Below the pieces are notes generated by a model. It did not search any database. It had not been told where the DNA came from and worked only from the letters and a program-made list of their open reading frames with translations. A program made the position numbers and the translations under genes. From Flagellimonas ochracea (lineage in GTDB: Bacteria; Bacteroidota; Bacteroidia; Flavobacteriales; Flavobacteriaceae): a stretch of 64,000 nt of DNA. Within the stretch, counting starts at the first letter, position 1. The number at the start of each line of letters is the position of its first letter. The DNA is taken from positions 239,227 to 303,226 of the forward strand of contig NZ_JAAABI010000004.1 of assembly GCF_009903685.1 (NCBI RefSeq). The letters are read 5' to 3'. Shown here piece by piece: positions 29,225 to 36,637 of the stretch.

Positions 29225-29929
29225 ATGGAACTAAAAAAGAATCCAAAAGCAGATGTTGGAAAAAACAGCACCCTCTATTTCGTTATAGGATTGGCCGCGG
29301 TCATGGGCGTTGTTTATGGAGCCATGGAATGGAAAAAATACGACAAGGCGAACGACTACGATATTGCCTTGAATGTTGAAGACCAATTGGACGAAGAAGT
29401 ACCCATGACGGAACAAATAAAGACACCACCACCACCACCACCACCAGCGGCCCCCGAAGTTATAGAGGTTGTTGAGGATGAAGAAGAAGTGGAGGAAACC
29501 GTTATAGAATCCACAGAAACTAGTCAGGAAGAGGAAGTGGTCGAAGTAGAGGACGTTGAGGTGGAAGAAATGGATGAGGATATCTCAGTGCCTTTCGCCG
29601 TAATTGAAGACGTTCCGATATTTCCAGGATGTGAAGGAGCAAGCAACAAAAAAGCTTGTTTCCAGGAAATGATGCAGAAGCATATCCGTAAAAACTTCCG
29701 TTATCCTGAGATTGCCCAGGAAATGGGTGTGCAAGGAAGGGTAAACGTAATCTTTGTAATCCAAAGAGATGGGAGCATAGGAAATATTAGAATGCGCGGA
29801 CCGGATAAAAACTTGGAAGCGGAAGCGTTGCGAATTATCCAAAAACTGCCTAAAATGACTCCTGGAAAGCAGCGAGGTAGGGCGGTAAAAGTTCCTTTTA
29901 GTATTCCGATTACCTTTAAACTACAGTAA
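29225..29929 (+). CDS. TonB-family energy transducer
   Basis: A 234-residue TonB-like protein. It has one N-terminal membrane segment (about residues 19-36) and a short proline run (PPPPPPPAAPE near 65-75), followed by an unusually acidic Glu/Val/Asp-rich linker (about 76-120). The C-terminal TonB domain (about 145-234) contains RYPEIAQEMGVQGRVNVIFV and the usual closing KVPFSIPITFKLQ. TonB links the ExbB/ExbD motor to outer-membrane transporters; exbBD are not in the window. The linker probably spans the periplasm. It follows the vanZ-like gene by 52 bases and ends before a terminator. Confidence 0.9.
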   Translation: MELKKNPKADVGKNSTLYFVIGLAAVMGVVYGAMEWKKYDKANDYDIALNVEDQLDEEVPMTEQIKTPPPPPPPAAPEVIEVVEDEEEVEETVIESTETSQEEEVVEVEDVEVEEMDEDISVPFAVIEDVPIFPGCEGASNKKACFQEMMQKHIRKNFRYPEIAQEMGVQGRVNVIFVIQRDGSIGNIRMRGPDKNLEAEALRIIQKLPKMTPGKQRGRAVKVPFSIPITFKLQ

Positions 29930-29962
29930 AAGATATACACTCTTGTTCAGCAAGAATGTCAA

Positions 29963-29996
29963 AAGCCCAGATGAATCCATTTGGGCTTCTTTGTTT
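29963..29996 (+). terminator. Terminator after the TonB gene
   Basis: AAGCCCA (29963-29969), a 12-base loop, then TGGGCTT (29982-29988), followed by the T-rich stretch CTTTGTTTT. It lies 33 bases after the TonB stop and before the cyoE promoter. Confidence 0.75.
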
Positions 29997-30072
29997 TCTA
30001 GAGATTAAAAGTTAAAAGAGGGATTGCCTAGGCCCTCTGCTTCCAATCAAATGCATTAAAAGTTGTTAATGG

Positions 30073-30103
30073 TTGGAAAACAAACCATCTGGCGTTATCT
30101 TTG
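30073..30103 (+). promoter_or_regulatory. Promoter of the ctaB/cyoE-cox III operon
   Basis: TTG (30073-30075), 20 bases, then TATCTTTG (30096-30103): a full match to the Bacteroidota -33/-7 pattern. It lies inside the 5' part of a longer open frame that begins at 30063, and 19 bases before the ATG at 30123, so it decides the start of the gene in favour of 30123. Confidence 0.7.
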
Positions 30104-30122
30104 CCAGCCAATAAAAGCATGC

Positions 30123-31025
30123 ATGAAATCTGCTGTAGGTTCCGTAAAAAATAACTCTCTTTCCCTGATTTTTTCCGAATTCAAGGAAATCACCAAAGCC
30201 AAGCTCGCGGTCAGTGTGGTTTTTTCATCCATTGCGGGCTATTTTTTGGGAGCGTACCAGTTGAATGTGGCTTCCATTGCGCTGTTGGCTTTTGGAGGCT
30301 ATTGTATGGTGGGTGCCTCCAACGCCTATAATCAGGTTATCGAGAGGGATTTGGACGCATTGATGAAGCGTACTAAAAACCGCCCCATTCCATCGGGACG
30401 CATGAGTGTAAAAACAGCGATTGGCATTGCTATCACATTGACCGTACTAGGTGTGGTAGCATTGTACATTTTAAGCCCCAAAACGGCCATGTTTGGTGCT
30501 ATTTCCATTTTTCTTTATACCAGCGTATACACCCCTCTAAAAACTAAAACCCCTCTTTCAGTTTTTGTCGGTGCGTTTCCGGGAGCCATACCCTTTATGT
30601 TGGGCTGGGTGGCCGCCACGGACGATTTTGGAATTGAGCCTGGAACCCTGTTCATGATTCAGTTTTTTTGGCAATTTCCCCATTTTTGGGCATTGGGGTG
30701 GATGTTGCACGAGGATTATAAAAAAGGAGGCTTCAAGATGCTTCCCACGGGAAAAAGGGATGCTGGAACAGCCTTTCAGATTATATTGTATACCATTTGG
30801 ATGATTGTCATATCTGTGGTGCCTGCATTTGGCATTACGGGAAGACTCCATCTATCTATTCCGGCGGCGATATTGGTGTTGTTGGCCGGATTGGTTATGT
30901 TGTTTTTCGCATTAAAGCTTTATGAGAACAGGGACAATGCTTCTGCCAGAAGATTGATGTTGGCAAGCGTAACCTATATTTCATTGATTCAGATAATATA
31001 TGTTGTTGATAAGTTTATCAGTTAA
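30123..31025 (+). CDS. ctaB: Protohaem IX farnesyltransferase (haem O synthase)
   Basis: CtaB/CyoE is a UbiA-type prenyltransferase that attaches a farnesyl group to protohaem to make haem O, precursor of the haem A used by the oxidase. The first Asp-rich motif is NQVIERDLDALMKRTKNRPI. The second region is YTPLKTKTPLS and, near residue 200, HEDYKKGGFKMLP. About nine hydrophobic segments fit the family. I place the start at 30123 (MKSAVGSV, 300 residues) because the promoter lies between it and the upstream in-frame ATG at 30063. Subunit III genes follow after 3 bases. Confidence 0.94.
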   Translation: MKSAVGSVKNNSLSLIFSEFKEITKAKLAVSVVFSSIAGYFLGAYQLNVASIALLAFGGYCMVGASNAYNQVIERDLDALMKRTKNRPIPSGRMSVKTAIGIAITLTVLGVVALYILSPKTAMFGAISIFLYTSVYTPLKTKTPLSVFVGAFPGAIPFMLGWVAATDDFGIEPGTLFMIQFFWQFPHFWALGWMLHEDYKKGGFKMLPTGKRDAGTAFQIILYTIWMIVISVVPAFGITGRLHLSIPAAILVLLAGLVMLFFALKLYENRDNASARRLMLASVTYISLIQIIYVVDKFIS

Positions 31026-31028
31026 ATT

Positions 31029-31610
31029 ATGGATTTAACCCAAGGTACCGCAGAAGAAAAGAACAGGAGAGCCAAAAAAATGATGTTGTGGTTCGGCATT
31101 GCCAGCTTGATTATGGGATTTGCTGGCTGGACCAGTGCTTATATTGTGAGTAGCAAGCGTGAAGATTGGGTAAGTGATTTAGAATTGCCCCAAGCTTTCT
31201 TTATCAGCACGGCCATTTTAGTTTTGAGTAGTATGACGTACGTTATGGCCAAACGAACCGTTGCCCGGAACGAACAAAAAAAGGGAACCATTTTTTTACT
31301 GGCAACACTGCTTCTGGGAATAGCTTTTGTAGTATTGCAGTTTACGGGTTTCTCCCAAATGTTGGAGAATGGATACTATTTTACAGGACCCACCAGCAAT
31401 ATTAAAATGTCTTATGTGTTTTTAATTGCTGCTGTGCATATTGTCCACTTGGTGGCAGGCCTTATTTCTTTGTTGGTGGTATTGGTGCAGCAAATAAAAA
31501 GAAAATATGCGCCTGGAAATATGTTGGGATTGGAGCTGGGCGCCACTTTCTGGCATTTTCTGGATTTTCTCTGGGTATATTTAATACTGTTTATGTATTT
31601 CGTAAAATAA
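31029..31610 (+). CDS. Haem-copper oxidase subunit III-like protein (short)
   Basis: A 193-residue membrane protein of the cytochrome c oxidase subunit III family with five hydrophobic segments. Family features are AGWTSAYIVSS in the first segment, AVHIVHLVAGLISLLV in the fourth, and ATFWHFLDFLWVYLILFMY at the end. It starts 3 bases after ctaB. A second, longer subunit III follows, so one of the two probably has a structural or assembly role; the adjacent pair is usual in Bacteroidota. Confidence 0.9.
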   Translation: MDLTQGTAEEKNRRAKKMMLWFGIASLIMGFAGWTSAYIVSSKREDWVSDLELPQAFFISTAILVLSSMTYVMAKRTVARNEQKKGTIFLLATLLLGIAFVVLQFTGFSQMLENGYYFTGPTSNIKMSYVFLIAAVHIVHLVAGLISLLVVLVQQIKRKYAPGNMLGLELGATFWHFLDFLWVYLILFMYFVK

Positions 31611-31646
31611 AAAAGGTAAGAAACACTTTTCATTAAAGAATATCTT

Positions 31647-31674
31647 TTTGAATACGTCAAAAGGTGTAAATTTG
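31647..31674 (+). promoter_or_regulatory. Candidate promoter before the second subunit III gene
   Basis: TTTG (31647-31650), 16 bases, then TAAATTTG (31667-31674). The -7 element is perfect, but the spacer is one to four bases shorter than the usual range. It lies in the 93-base gap between the two subunit III genes. Confidence 0.4.
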
Positions 31675-31703
31675 TGAAAGTTTTATTAAAACGGCTTTAA
31701 TAT

Positions 31704-32678
31704 ATGGATGCAACGGTAACAACCGGTACAGAAGGCAGCGTTTGGGGAGGAGGAAATCGACCTTTGGGCGCTAGCTATGGAAAATTGATGATGTGGTTTT
31801 TTATAGTCTCTGATGCCTTGACCTTCTCTGGCTTTTTGGTGTCTTATGGCTTTTCAAGATTTAAGTTTATTGAAACCTGGCCCATTGCGGATGAGGTTTT
31901 TACCCACGTACCATTTTTTCATGGAAACTATCCCATGTATTATGTGGCATTCATGACATTTATCCTTATTATGTCTTCGGTTACTATGGTACTTGCCGTA
32001 GATGCTGGACATAGAATGATGCAGAAAAAAGTCATCCTCTATATGTTCCTTACCATTATTGGAGGAGCTATTTTCGTTGGTTCACAAGCTTGGGAATGGG
32101 CCACATTTATTAAAGGAGATTACGGAGCACTTGAGACTAAAGGAGGAAGGATTCTTCAGTTTGTGAATGCGGAAACAGGAGAACGGGCGGCATTGGCCGA
32201 TTTTGCCAAAACTTTACCAGAGGCAAGGGTAAAGCACGAAAAAAACCAAGGAATTTGGTATCAGGAAGAAGGCTATAAAACCTCCTTTTCTTTGAATGAG
32301 GTGGTGGCAGGTTTTAAAGCAACCCCAAATATTTTAGTTCGAACAGAAACCATCAACGAAGAAGGTGAGAAAACAGTTTTGAACAGGCAAGAATCGCTTT
32401 CGCGAATAGCACAAGCTACGCAAGTGGTGGAAGGAGCCAACCTCATCCACAACGAATATGGAAGTCGTCTCTTTGCGGATTTTTTCTTCTTTATCACAGG
32501 TTTTCACGGATTTCACGTGTTCTCCGGAGTGGTTATCAATATCATTATCTTTTTCAATATTATCTTGGGCACTTACGAGCGCCGTGGACATTATGAAATG
32601 GTTGAAAAAGTGGGACTGTACTGGCACTTTGTGGACTTGGTCTGGGTATTCGTATTTACATTCTTTTATTTGGTATAA
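31704..32678 (+). CDS. coxC: Cytochrome c oxidase subunit III (long form with internal insert)
   Basis: A 324-residue subunit III homologue. The N-terminal (about residues 25-140) and C-terminal (about 245-324) membrane parts are typical and end with YWHFVDLVWVFVFTFFYLV. Between them lies a hydrophilic insert of about 100 residues (about 145-245), roughly bases 32136-32440, not seen in the shorter neighbour. The motif FFFITGFHGFHVFSGV is the conserved helix with paired His residues. Subunit III stabilises the catalytic core and helps proton uptake. It is followed after 15 bases by the subunit IV gene. Confidence 0.92.
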   Translation: MDATVTTGTEGSVWGGGNRPLGASYGKLMMWFFIVSDALTFSGFLVSYGFSRFKFIETWPIADEVFTHVPFFHGNYPMYYVAFMTFILIMSSVTMVLAVDAGHRMMQKKVILYMFLTIIGGAIFVGSQAWEWATFIKGDYGALETKGGRILQFVNAETGERAALADFAKTLPEARVKHEKNQGIWYQEEGYKTSFSLNEVVAGFKATPNILVRTETINEEGEKTVLNRQESLSRIAQATQVVEGANLIHNEYGSRLFADFFFFITGFHGFHVFSGVVINIIIFFNIILGTYERRGHYEMVEKVGLYWHFVDLVWVFVFTFFYLV

Positions 32679-32693
32679 AACATTCACGTTTAA

Positions 32694-33077
32694 ATGGCAC
32701 ACGAACATAAACTCGAAATTTTTAGAGGACTTTTAAAATTTAAGTCGAACACCCAAAAAATTTGGGGTGTTTTGATTTTCCTTTCTATTGTGACCGCAGT
32801 TGAGGTAGCCTTGGGAATTACCAAGCCAGAGTTTTTGACCGCTAATTATTTGGTTGGCATGAAATTGCTCAATTGGATCTTCATTGTCCTGACCTTGGTA
32901 AAGGCCTATTACATCGCATGGGATTTTATGCATTTGCGGGATGAAAAAAGCGCTCTAAGAAGGGCAATTGTATGGACTCCGATATTCTTGGTCTGCTATC
33001 TGATATTTATCTTGTTGTTTGAAGCGGATTATATCTACAATGTGTTCAAAGAAGGATATCTAGCATGGAACTTCTAG
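32694..33077 (+). CDS. Cytochrome c oxidase subunit IV-like protein
   Basis: A 127-residue small membrane protein of the prokaryotic subunit IV family (caa3/cytochrome C oxidase subunit IV). Three hydrophobic segments are visible (about residues 22-40, 55-73, 92-110) with the motif YYIAWDFMHLRDEKSALR between the second and third. The N-terminus starts with MAHEHKLEIFRGLLK. It is the last structural oxidase gene, and a strong terminator follows. Confidence 0.87.
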   Translation: MAHEHKLEIFRGLLKFKSNTQKIWGVLIFLSIVTAVEVALGITKPEFLTANYLVGMKLLNWIFIVLTLVKAYYIAWDFMHLRDEKSALRRAIVWTPIFLVCYLIFILLFEADYIYNVFKEGYLAWNF

Positions 33078-33096
33078 AAAAGTATTAACAAGATAA

Positions 33097-33126
33097 AAAG
33101 ACGGTTTCCCAACCGTCTTTTTTATT
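33097..33126 (+). terminator. Terminator after the cox III/IV genes
   Basis: AAAGACGGTT (33098-33107), a 3-base loop, then AACCGTCTTT (33111-33120), running into more T residues. It lies 20 bases after the subunit IV stop. The T tract merges into TATTTTTG (33123-33130), which could also act as a -7 element for the next gene. Confidence 0.85.
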
Positions 33127-33148
33127 TTTGCAATCCACTTTCTGGTCA

Positions 33149-33781
33149 ATGAAAAAGGTTTTTGTTTTAGTGGTTCTTTTTGTGCTTCCGTTGGTGGCGT
33201 ATTTATTTTTTGCCTCAGGGGTTAACAATTTTGGTAGACTTCCTGTGCTTACCGAGCAAGTCCCCAATTTGTCTGACATTGATGAAAATGTCAGGGTGGA
33301 TGATAAAATCACAATCTTGGGGTTCTTGGGAAACCAAATAGCATTGAGAAAGGGAAATGCCTTTAACCTCAATCAAAAAATATACAAGCGCTTCAGCGAT
33401 TTTAAAGATTTTCAGGTAGTGATGGTTGTTCCCAAAGGTTATCAAAAAGAAGCGGAAAGTTTAAAAAAAGAATTGGGCAAACTCTCAGAAGTTGATAAAT
33501 GGCGGTTTGCCTATGGCTCAGAGGAAGAGATAAAATCTTTTTATAAGGGATTAAAGACCAATTTGGAATTGGGTGAAGATTTGTCTACCCCATATGTCTT
33601 CATTATAGACAAAGAAAGAAATCTTAGAGGAAGAAAAGACGATGAGGATGAGGGTGTCAAATACGGTTTTAATACCACCTCGGTGGCAGAATTAAACAAC
33701 AAGATGGAAGATGATGTAAAAATCATCCTGGCAGAATATCGTTTGGCTTTAAAAAAGAACAATGCCGACAGGAGCAAATAA
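33149..33781 (+). CDS. Membrane-anchored thioredoxin-fold (Sco-like) protein without cysteines
   Basis: A 210-residue protein with one N-terminal membrane segment (KKVFVLVVLFVLPLVAYLFF). The rest reads like a thioredoxin/Sco fold: a first strand (KITILGFLG), a helix, a second strand (FQVVMVVPKG), and a late strand with STPYVFIIDKERNLRGR, as in Sco proteins before their final helices. I count no cysteine anywhere, so the copper or redox motif is absent. I chose ATG 33149 over the in-frame TTG at 33128 because a normal signal anchor begins there. It overlaps the SCO gene by 20 bases, so a joint role in oxidase copper assembly is likely but unproven. Confidence 0.7.
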   Translation: MKKVFVLVVLFVLPLVAYLFFASGVNNFGRLPVLTEQVPNLSDIDENVRVDDKITILGFLGNQIALRKGNAFNLNQKIYKRFSDFKDFQVVMVVPKGYQKEAESLKKELGKLSEVDKWRFAYGSEEEIKSFYKGLKTNLELGEDLSTPYVFIIDKERNLRGRKDDEDEGVKYGFNTTSVAELNNKMEDDVKIILAEYRLALKKNNADRSK

Positions 33782-34505
33782 GAAAAGGAAGTATACCTAT
33801 GTATGGGTTTCGGCAATAATTCTAATTTTTGGAATTTTTGCGGTCTACGAGATCACTAAGAAAATAAAGGGCGGTGAAGTTGTTGAACATGATCGTATGA
33901 GTTCAGTGGCCCGGCAAAATGAAGTTGGTTTTATCCTGAACAATGGACAAAAACGAAGTGTTCCATCTTTCGCCTTTTTGAATCAGGACAGCACTCTGGT
34001 TACGGATAGGGATTATTTGGGAAAAGTCTATATCGTGGAATTTTTCTTTACAACATGCCCCACCATTTGTCCCATTATGACCAAAAACTTGGTGGAACTA
34101 CAGCACACTTTTGAAGACCAATCGGATTTTGGAGTGGCCTCCTTTACCATAAACCCAAGGTACGATACCCCTTCTGTTTTGAAACAATACGCCGAACGGT
34201 ATGGGATTACTGATAAAGATTGGAATTTATTGACTGGAGACCAAGATAAAATCTATAAGCTGGCCCAAGAAGGTTTTTACATTGTGGCCAATGAAGTAGA
34301 GGATGCCCCCGGTGGTTTTGAACACTCTGGGATGTTCGCCTTGGTTGACAAAAATGGGTATATTCGGTCCCGCAAAGACGAATTTGGCAACCCTTTGATT
34401 TATTATCGGGGCACTATAACCGAGAAGCAAGGAGAAAACTCGGAAGGTGAGGAGCAACAAATTACTATACTGAAAGAAGACATTAAAAAACTTTTAGAAG
34501 AATAA
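33762..34505 (+). CDS. SCO1/SenC/PrrC family copper chaperone
   Basis: A 247-residue SCO-family protein that delivers copper to, or reduces the cysteines of, the CuA site in subunit II. After one N-terminal membrane anchor (about residues 11-28) comes a thioredoxin fold with the copper-binding motif Cys99-PTI-Cys103 and the distal ligand His188 (GGFEHSGMF). All three canonical ligands are present. Its ATG lies inside the end of the preceding cysteine-less gene and its stop overlaps the next start by one base, giving a tight operon with the oxidase accessory genes. Confidence 0.93.
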   Translation: MPTGANKKRKYTYVWVSAIILIFGIFAVYEITKKIKGGEVVEHDRMSSVARQNEVGFILNNGQKRSVPSFAFLNQDSTLVTDRDYLGKVYIVEFFFTTCPTICPIMTKNLVELQHTFEDQSDFGVASFTINPRYDTPSVLKQYAERYGITDKDWNLLTGDQDKIYKLAQEGFYIVANEVEDAPGGFEHSGMFALVDKNGYIRSRKDEFGNPLIYYRGTITEKQGENSEGEEQQITILKEDIKKLLEE

Positions 34506-35038
34506 TGGAGGAAACTTCCCAAAAAGCAAAGAGTTTGAACAAATGGATCACTGTTGTGTCCGTTGCCGTTCCTTTGGTGGTGGTGGTACTTTTCGCCTAT
34601 AAGATACCCAATGCCAAACCTTTATCGTTTTTACCCCCTATTTATGCTGGAACCAACGGATTGACAGCCATTTTGTTGGTTATGGCCCTTGTGGCCATTA
34701 AAAAAGGCAAGCGACGTGTTCATCAAAGGTTAATAAACACTTGCATAGTTTTGTCTGTGCTGTTTTTGGTGATGTACGTGGCCTACCACATGACCTCGGA
34801 ATCAACAATCTACGGAGGAGAAGGTCCAATGAAATATGTTTACTATTTCATACTGCTTACACACATTGTCCTTTCGATCTCAGTGATACCTTTGGTTTTG
34901 ATAACCTATTCAAAGGCCTATTTGGGAGATTTTGTTATGCACCGATTGTGGGCCAAGTTTACGTTTCCCATTTGGTTGTACGTTGCAATTACTGGTGTGC
35001 TGGTCTATATCATGATTTCACCCTATTATCCCTATTAG
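34505..35038 (+). CDS. DUF420 membrane protein
   Basis: A 177-residue DUF420 protein with five hydrophobic segments (about residues 16-32, 43-65, 78-96, 112-132, 150-172). Conserved polar residues in the membrane include His and Tyr in VHQRLINT, YVAYHMT and MHRLWAKFTFPIW. Relatives (for example Bacillus CtaM/YozB) are needed to assemble an active haem-copper oxidase, so its position after SCO fits an assembly role. The start overlaps the SCO stop by one base (TAATG). Confidence 0.83.
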   Translation: MEETSQKAKSLNKWITVVSVAVPLVVVVLFAYKIPNAKPLSFLPPIYAGTNGLTAILLVMALVAIKKGKRRVHQRLINTCIVLSVLFLVMYVAYHMTSESTIYGGEGPMKYVYYFILLTHIVLSISVIPLVLITYSKAYLGDFVMHRLWAKFTFPIWLYVAITGVLVYIMISPYYPY

Positions 35039-35044
35039 CATTTT

Positions 35045-35260
35045 ATGAAAACCAGATTTTTCATAGTACTACTCCTAGTGCTCGTTGCACTTCCACAAGT
35101 TGCCGAAGCCCAATGCGCCATGTGCAGGGCGGTCGTGGAAAGCGAGGTGGACGGAAGTACAGCCGAGGGTATCAATAACGGTATTGTGTATTTAATGGCC
35201 ATACCTTATATACTGGTAGGGGTCTTGTTTTACTTCATCTATAAAAGAATGCGCGGGTAG
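35045..35260 (+). CDS. Small CxxC membrane protein after DUF420
   Basis: A 71-residue protein with a signal peptide (residues 1-22, ending VAEA), then QCAMCRAVVESE carrying a CxxC motif, and one C-terminal membrane segment (about residues 46-66) ending in a basic tail. The mature form would be a very small membrane protein with its CxxC on the periplasmic side. It follows DUF420 by 6 bases in the oxidase accessory operon, so a role in copper or thiol handling during oxidase assembly is plausible. I do not recognise a named family. Confidence 0.65.
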   Translation: MKTRFFIVLLLVLVALPQVAEAQCAMCRAVVESEVDGSTAEGINNGIVYLMAIPYILVGVLFYFIYKRMRG

Positions 35261-35293
35261 AAAATCTTTGCCAGCAATTTTCTTTGGAAAAAA

Positions 35294-35323
35294 GTGTAAC
35301 AATACGCTAGAATCTTTATCTTA
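35294..35323 (+). promoter_or_regulatory. Candidate alternative-sigma promoter before the first ABC permease module
   Basis: GTGTAACA (35294-35301) followed, 17 bases after its AAC, by ATCTTAT. A very similar arrangement (TGTAACA, 17 bases after AAC, GTCATAT) lies before the ABC ATPase gene. The -35-like AAC resembles ECF-type promoters. No TAnnTTTG promoter is seen in this 107-base gap. Confidence 0.3.
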
Positions 35324-35367
35324 TAAGCATAGGTTTTCTAATTTCATCAATCAACAAACACTGACCT

Positions 35368-36612
35368 ATGTTCGATATTGAAAGGTGGCAAGAGATATTT
35401 GACACCATAAGAAAGAACAAACTCCGTACTTTTTTAACGGGTCTCTCCGTAGCATCGGGGATATTTATCCTTGTCATACTATTGGGATTTGGGCAGGGCA
35501 TGCAGAATGGTGTTGAGCATGAGTTCAAGCAGGACGCTACCACCAGTGTATGGGCTTGGCCCGGGATTACTTCAAAAGAATATAAGGGACTTAATCCAGG
35601 TAGAAGAATCCAATTCATCAATGAAAACTTTGAGACGGCAAGTTCCATGTTCAATGACGTTATCGAGTACGAGTCTTCAAGAATATTTGTTAGGAACGTC
35701 AGCGTGAACTATGGCAAGGAGGCCTTGGTCTACAGCATTCAGGGTGTTTCTTCCGATTTTCAATTTATTGAAGGACCCAAAATGAGGGAAGGTCGTTTCA
35801 TCAATTACCAAGACGAAGCCTCAACGGGTAAAGTGGCGATAATTGGGAATAAGATCAAAAAAGATGTCTTCACCGATGTGGATTCACCTTTGGGCGAATT
35901 CATAGACATTTCTGGAATACCATTTAAGATTGTAGGTGTTTTTGGGGAGATGCGAGATCGTGAAGAGGAGCGTATATATATACCGATAACTACTGCCCAG
36001 CGTGTATTCAATGGAGGCAACCGCATAAACAACATGTCATTTACTTTGCCTCCCGTTGAAAATTTTGATGAAGCCGTCGCTCAGGCCGTGGATTTCAAAA
36101 ATAACCTTAAAACATATCTACAACAGGCCCATACTGTGGCTCCAGATGACAATGGCGCCATGGAGGTTTGGAGCGCTATGGAGGAGGCTAAACGCTATTA
36201 CGGGCTTACAGGAAACATCAAAATATTCTTTTGGTTTGTGGGTATCTGTACAATTATTGCTGGGGTGGTCGGGGTAAGCAACATTATGCTTATTGTAGTT
36301 CGGGAACGAACCCGGGAGATTGGCATTAGAAAAGCCTTGGGCGCCAAACCATGGTCCATTGTGGGAATGATTCTCCAAGAATCCATATTTGTAACCGCAA
36401 TTTCTGGTTTTACAGGATTGATACTAAGCATGGGACTGCTCGAGATTGTGGGTCCAAATGTGGAGGTAGACTATGTGGTCAATCCTTCAGTTAGCTTTAA
36501 CGTGGCCTTTTCCACAGTATTGGTTTTGATACTTGCGGGAACCTTAGCTGGATTTGTTCCTGCTTGGAGGGCTGCAAAAGTACAAGTTGTAGAATCTTTG
36601 AAGGATGAATAG
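35368..36612 (+). CDS. MacB-like ABC transporter permease (module 1, type A)
   Basis: A 414-residue permease of the MacB/FtsX family without its own ATPase domain. One N-terminal membrane segment (about residues 20-42, FLTGLSVASGIFILVILLGF) is followed by a large periplasmic MacB_PCD-type domain (about 45-280) and three C-terminal membrane segments with the FtsX coupling motif RERTREIGIRKALGAKPWSI. Such permeases work by mechanotransmission with a cytosolic ATPase, an adaptor and an outer-membrane channel. It is clearly paralogous to the permease at 39828 (shared WQEIF-TI-KNKLRTFLTG start and GRRIQF). A second permease follows. Confidence 0.9.
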   Translation: MFDIERWQEIFDTIRKNKLRTFLTGLSVASGIFILVILLGFGQGMQNGVEHEFKQDATTSVWAWPGITSKEYKGLNPGRRIQFINENFETASSMFNDVIEYESSRIFVRNVSVNYGKEALVYSIQGVSSDFQFIEGPKMREGRFINYQDEASTGKVAIIGNKIKKDVFTDVDSPLGEFIDISGIPFKIVGVFGEMRDREEERIYIPITTAQRVFNGGNRINNMSFTLPPVENFDEAVAQAVDFKNNLKTYLQQAHTVAPDDNGAMEVWSAMEEAKRYYGLTGNIKIFFWFVGICTIIAGVVGVSNIMLIVVRERTREIGIRKALGAKPWSIVGMILQESIFVTAISGFTGLILSMGLLEIVGPNVEVDYVVNPSVSFNVAFSTVLVLILAGTLAGFVPAWRAAKVQVVESLKDE

Positions 36613-36637
36613 AGAACTGGGCTTAATAAAATAGGGA

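Noticed and set aside
33123..33130. TATTTTTG as a promoter for the cysteine-free Sco-like gene
   Set aside because: It is formed by the T tract of the preceding terminator and has no TTG at the -33 distance; it may still work but I could not support it as a separate feature.
34741..35178. Plus-strand frame of 145 codons overlapping DUF420 and the small CxxC gene
   Set aside because: It is in a different frame from two good genes, has no signal or motif and a composition unlike a protein.
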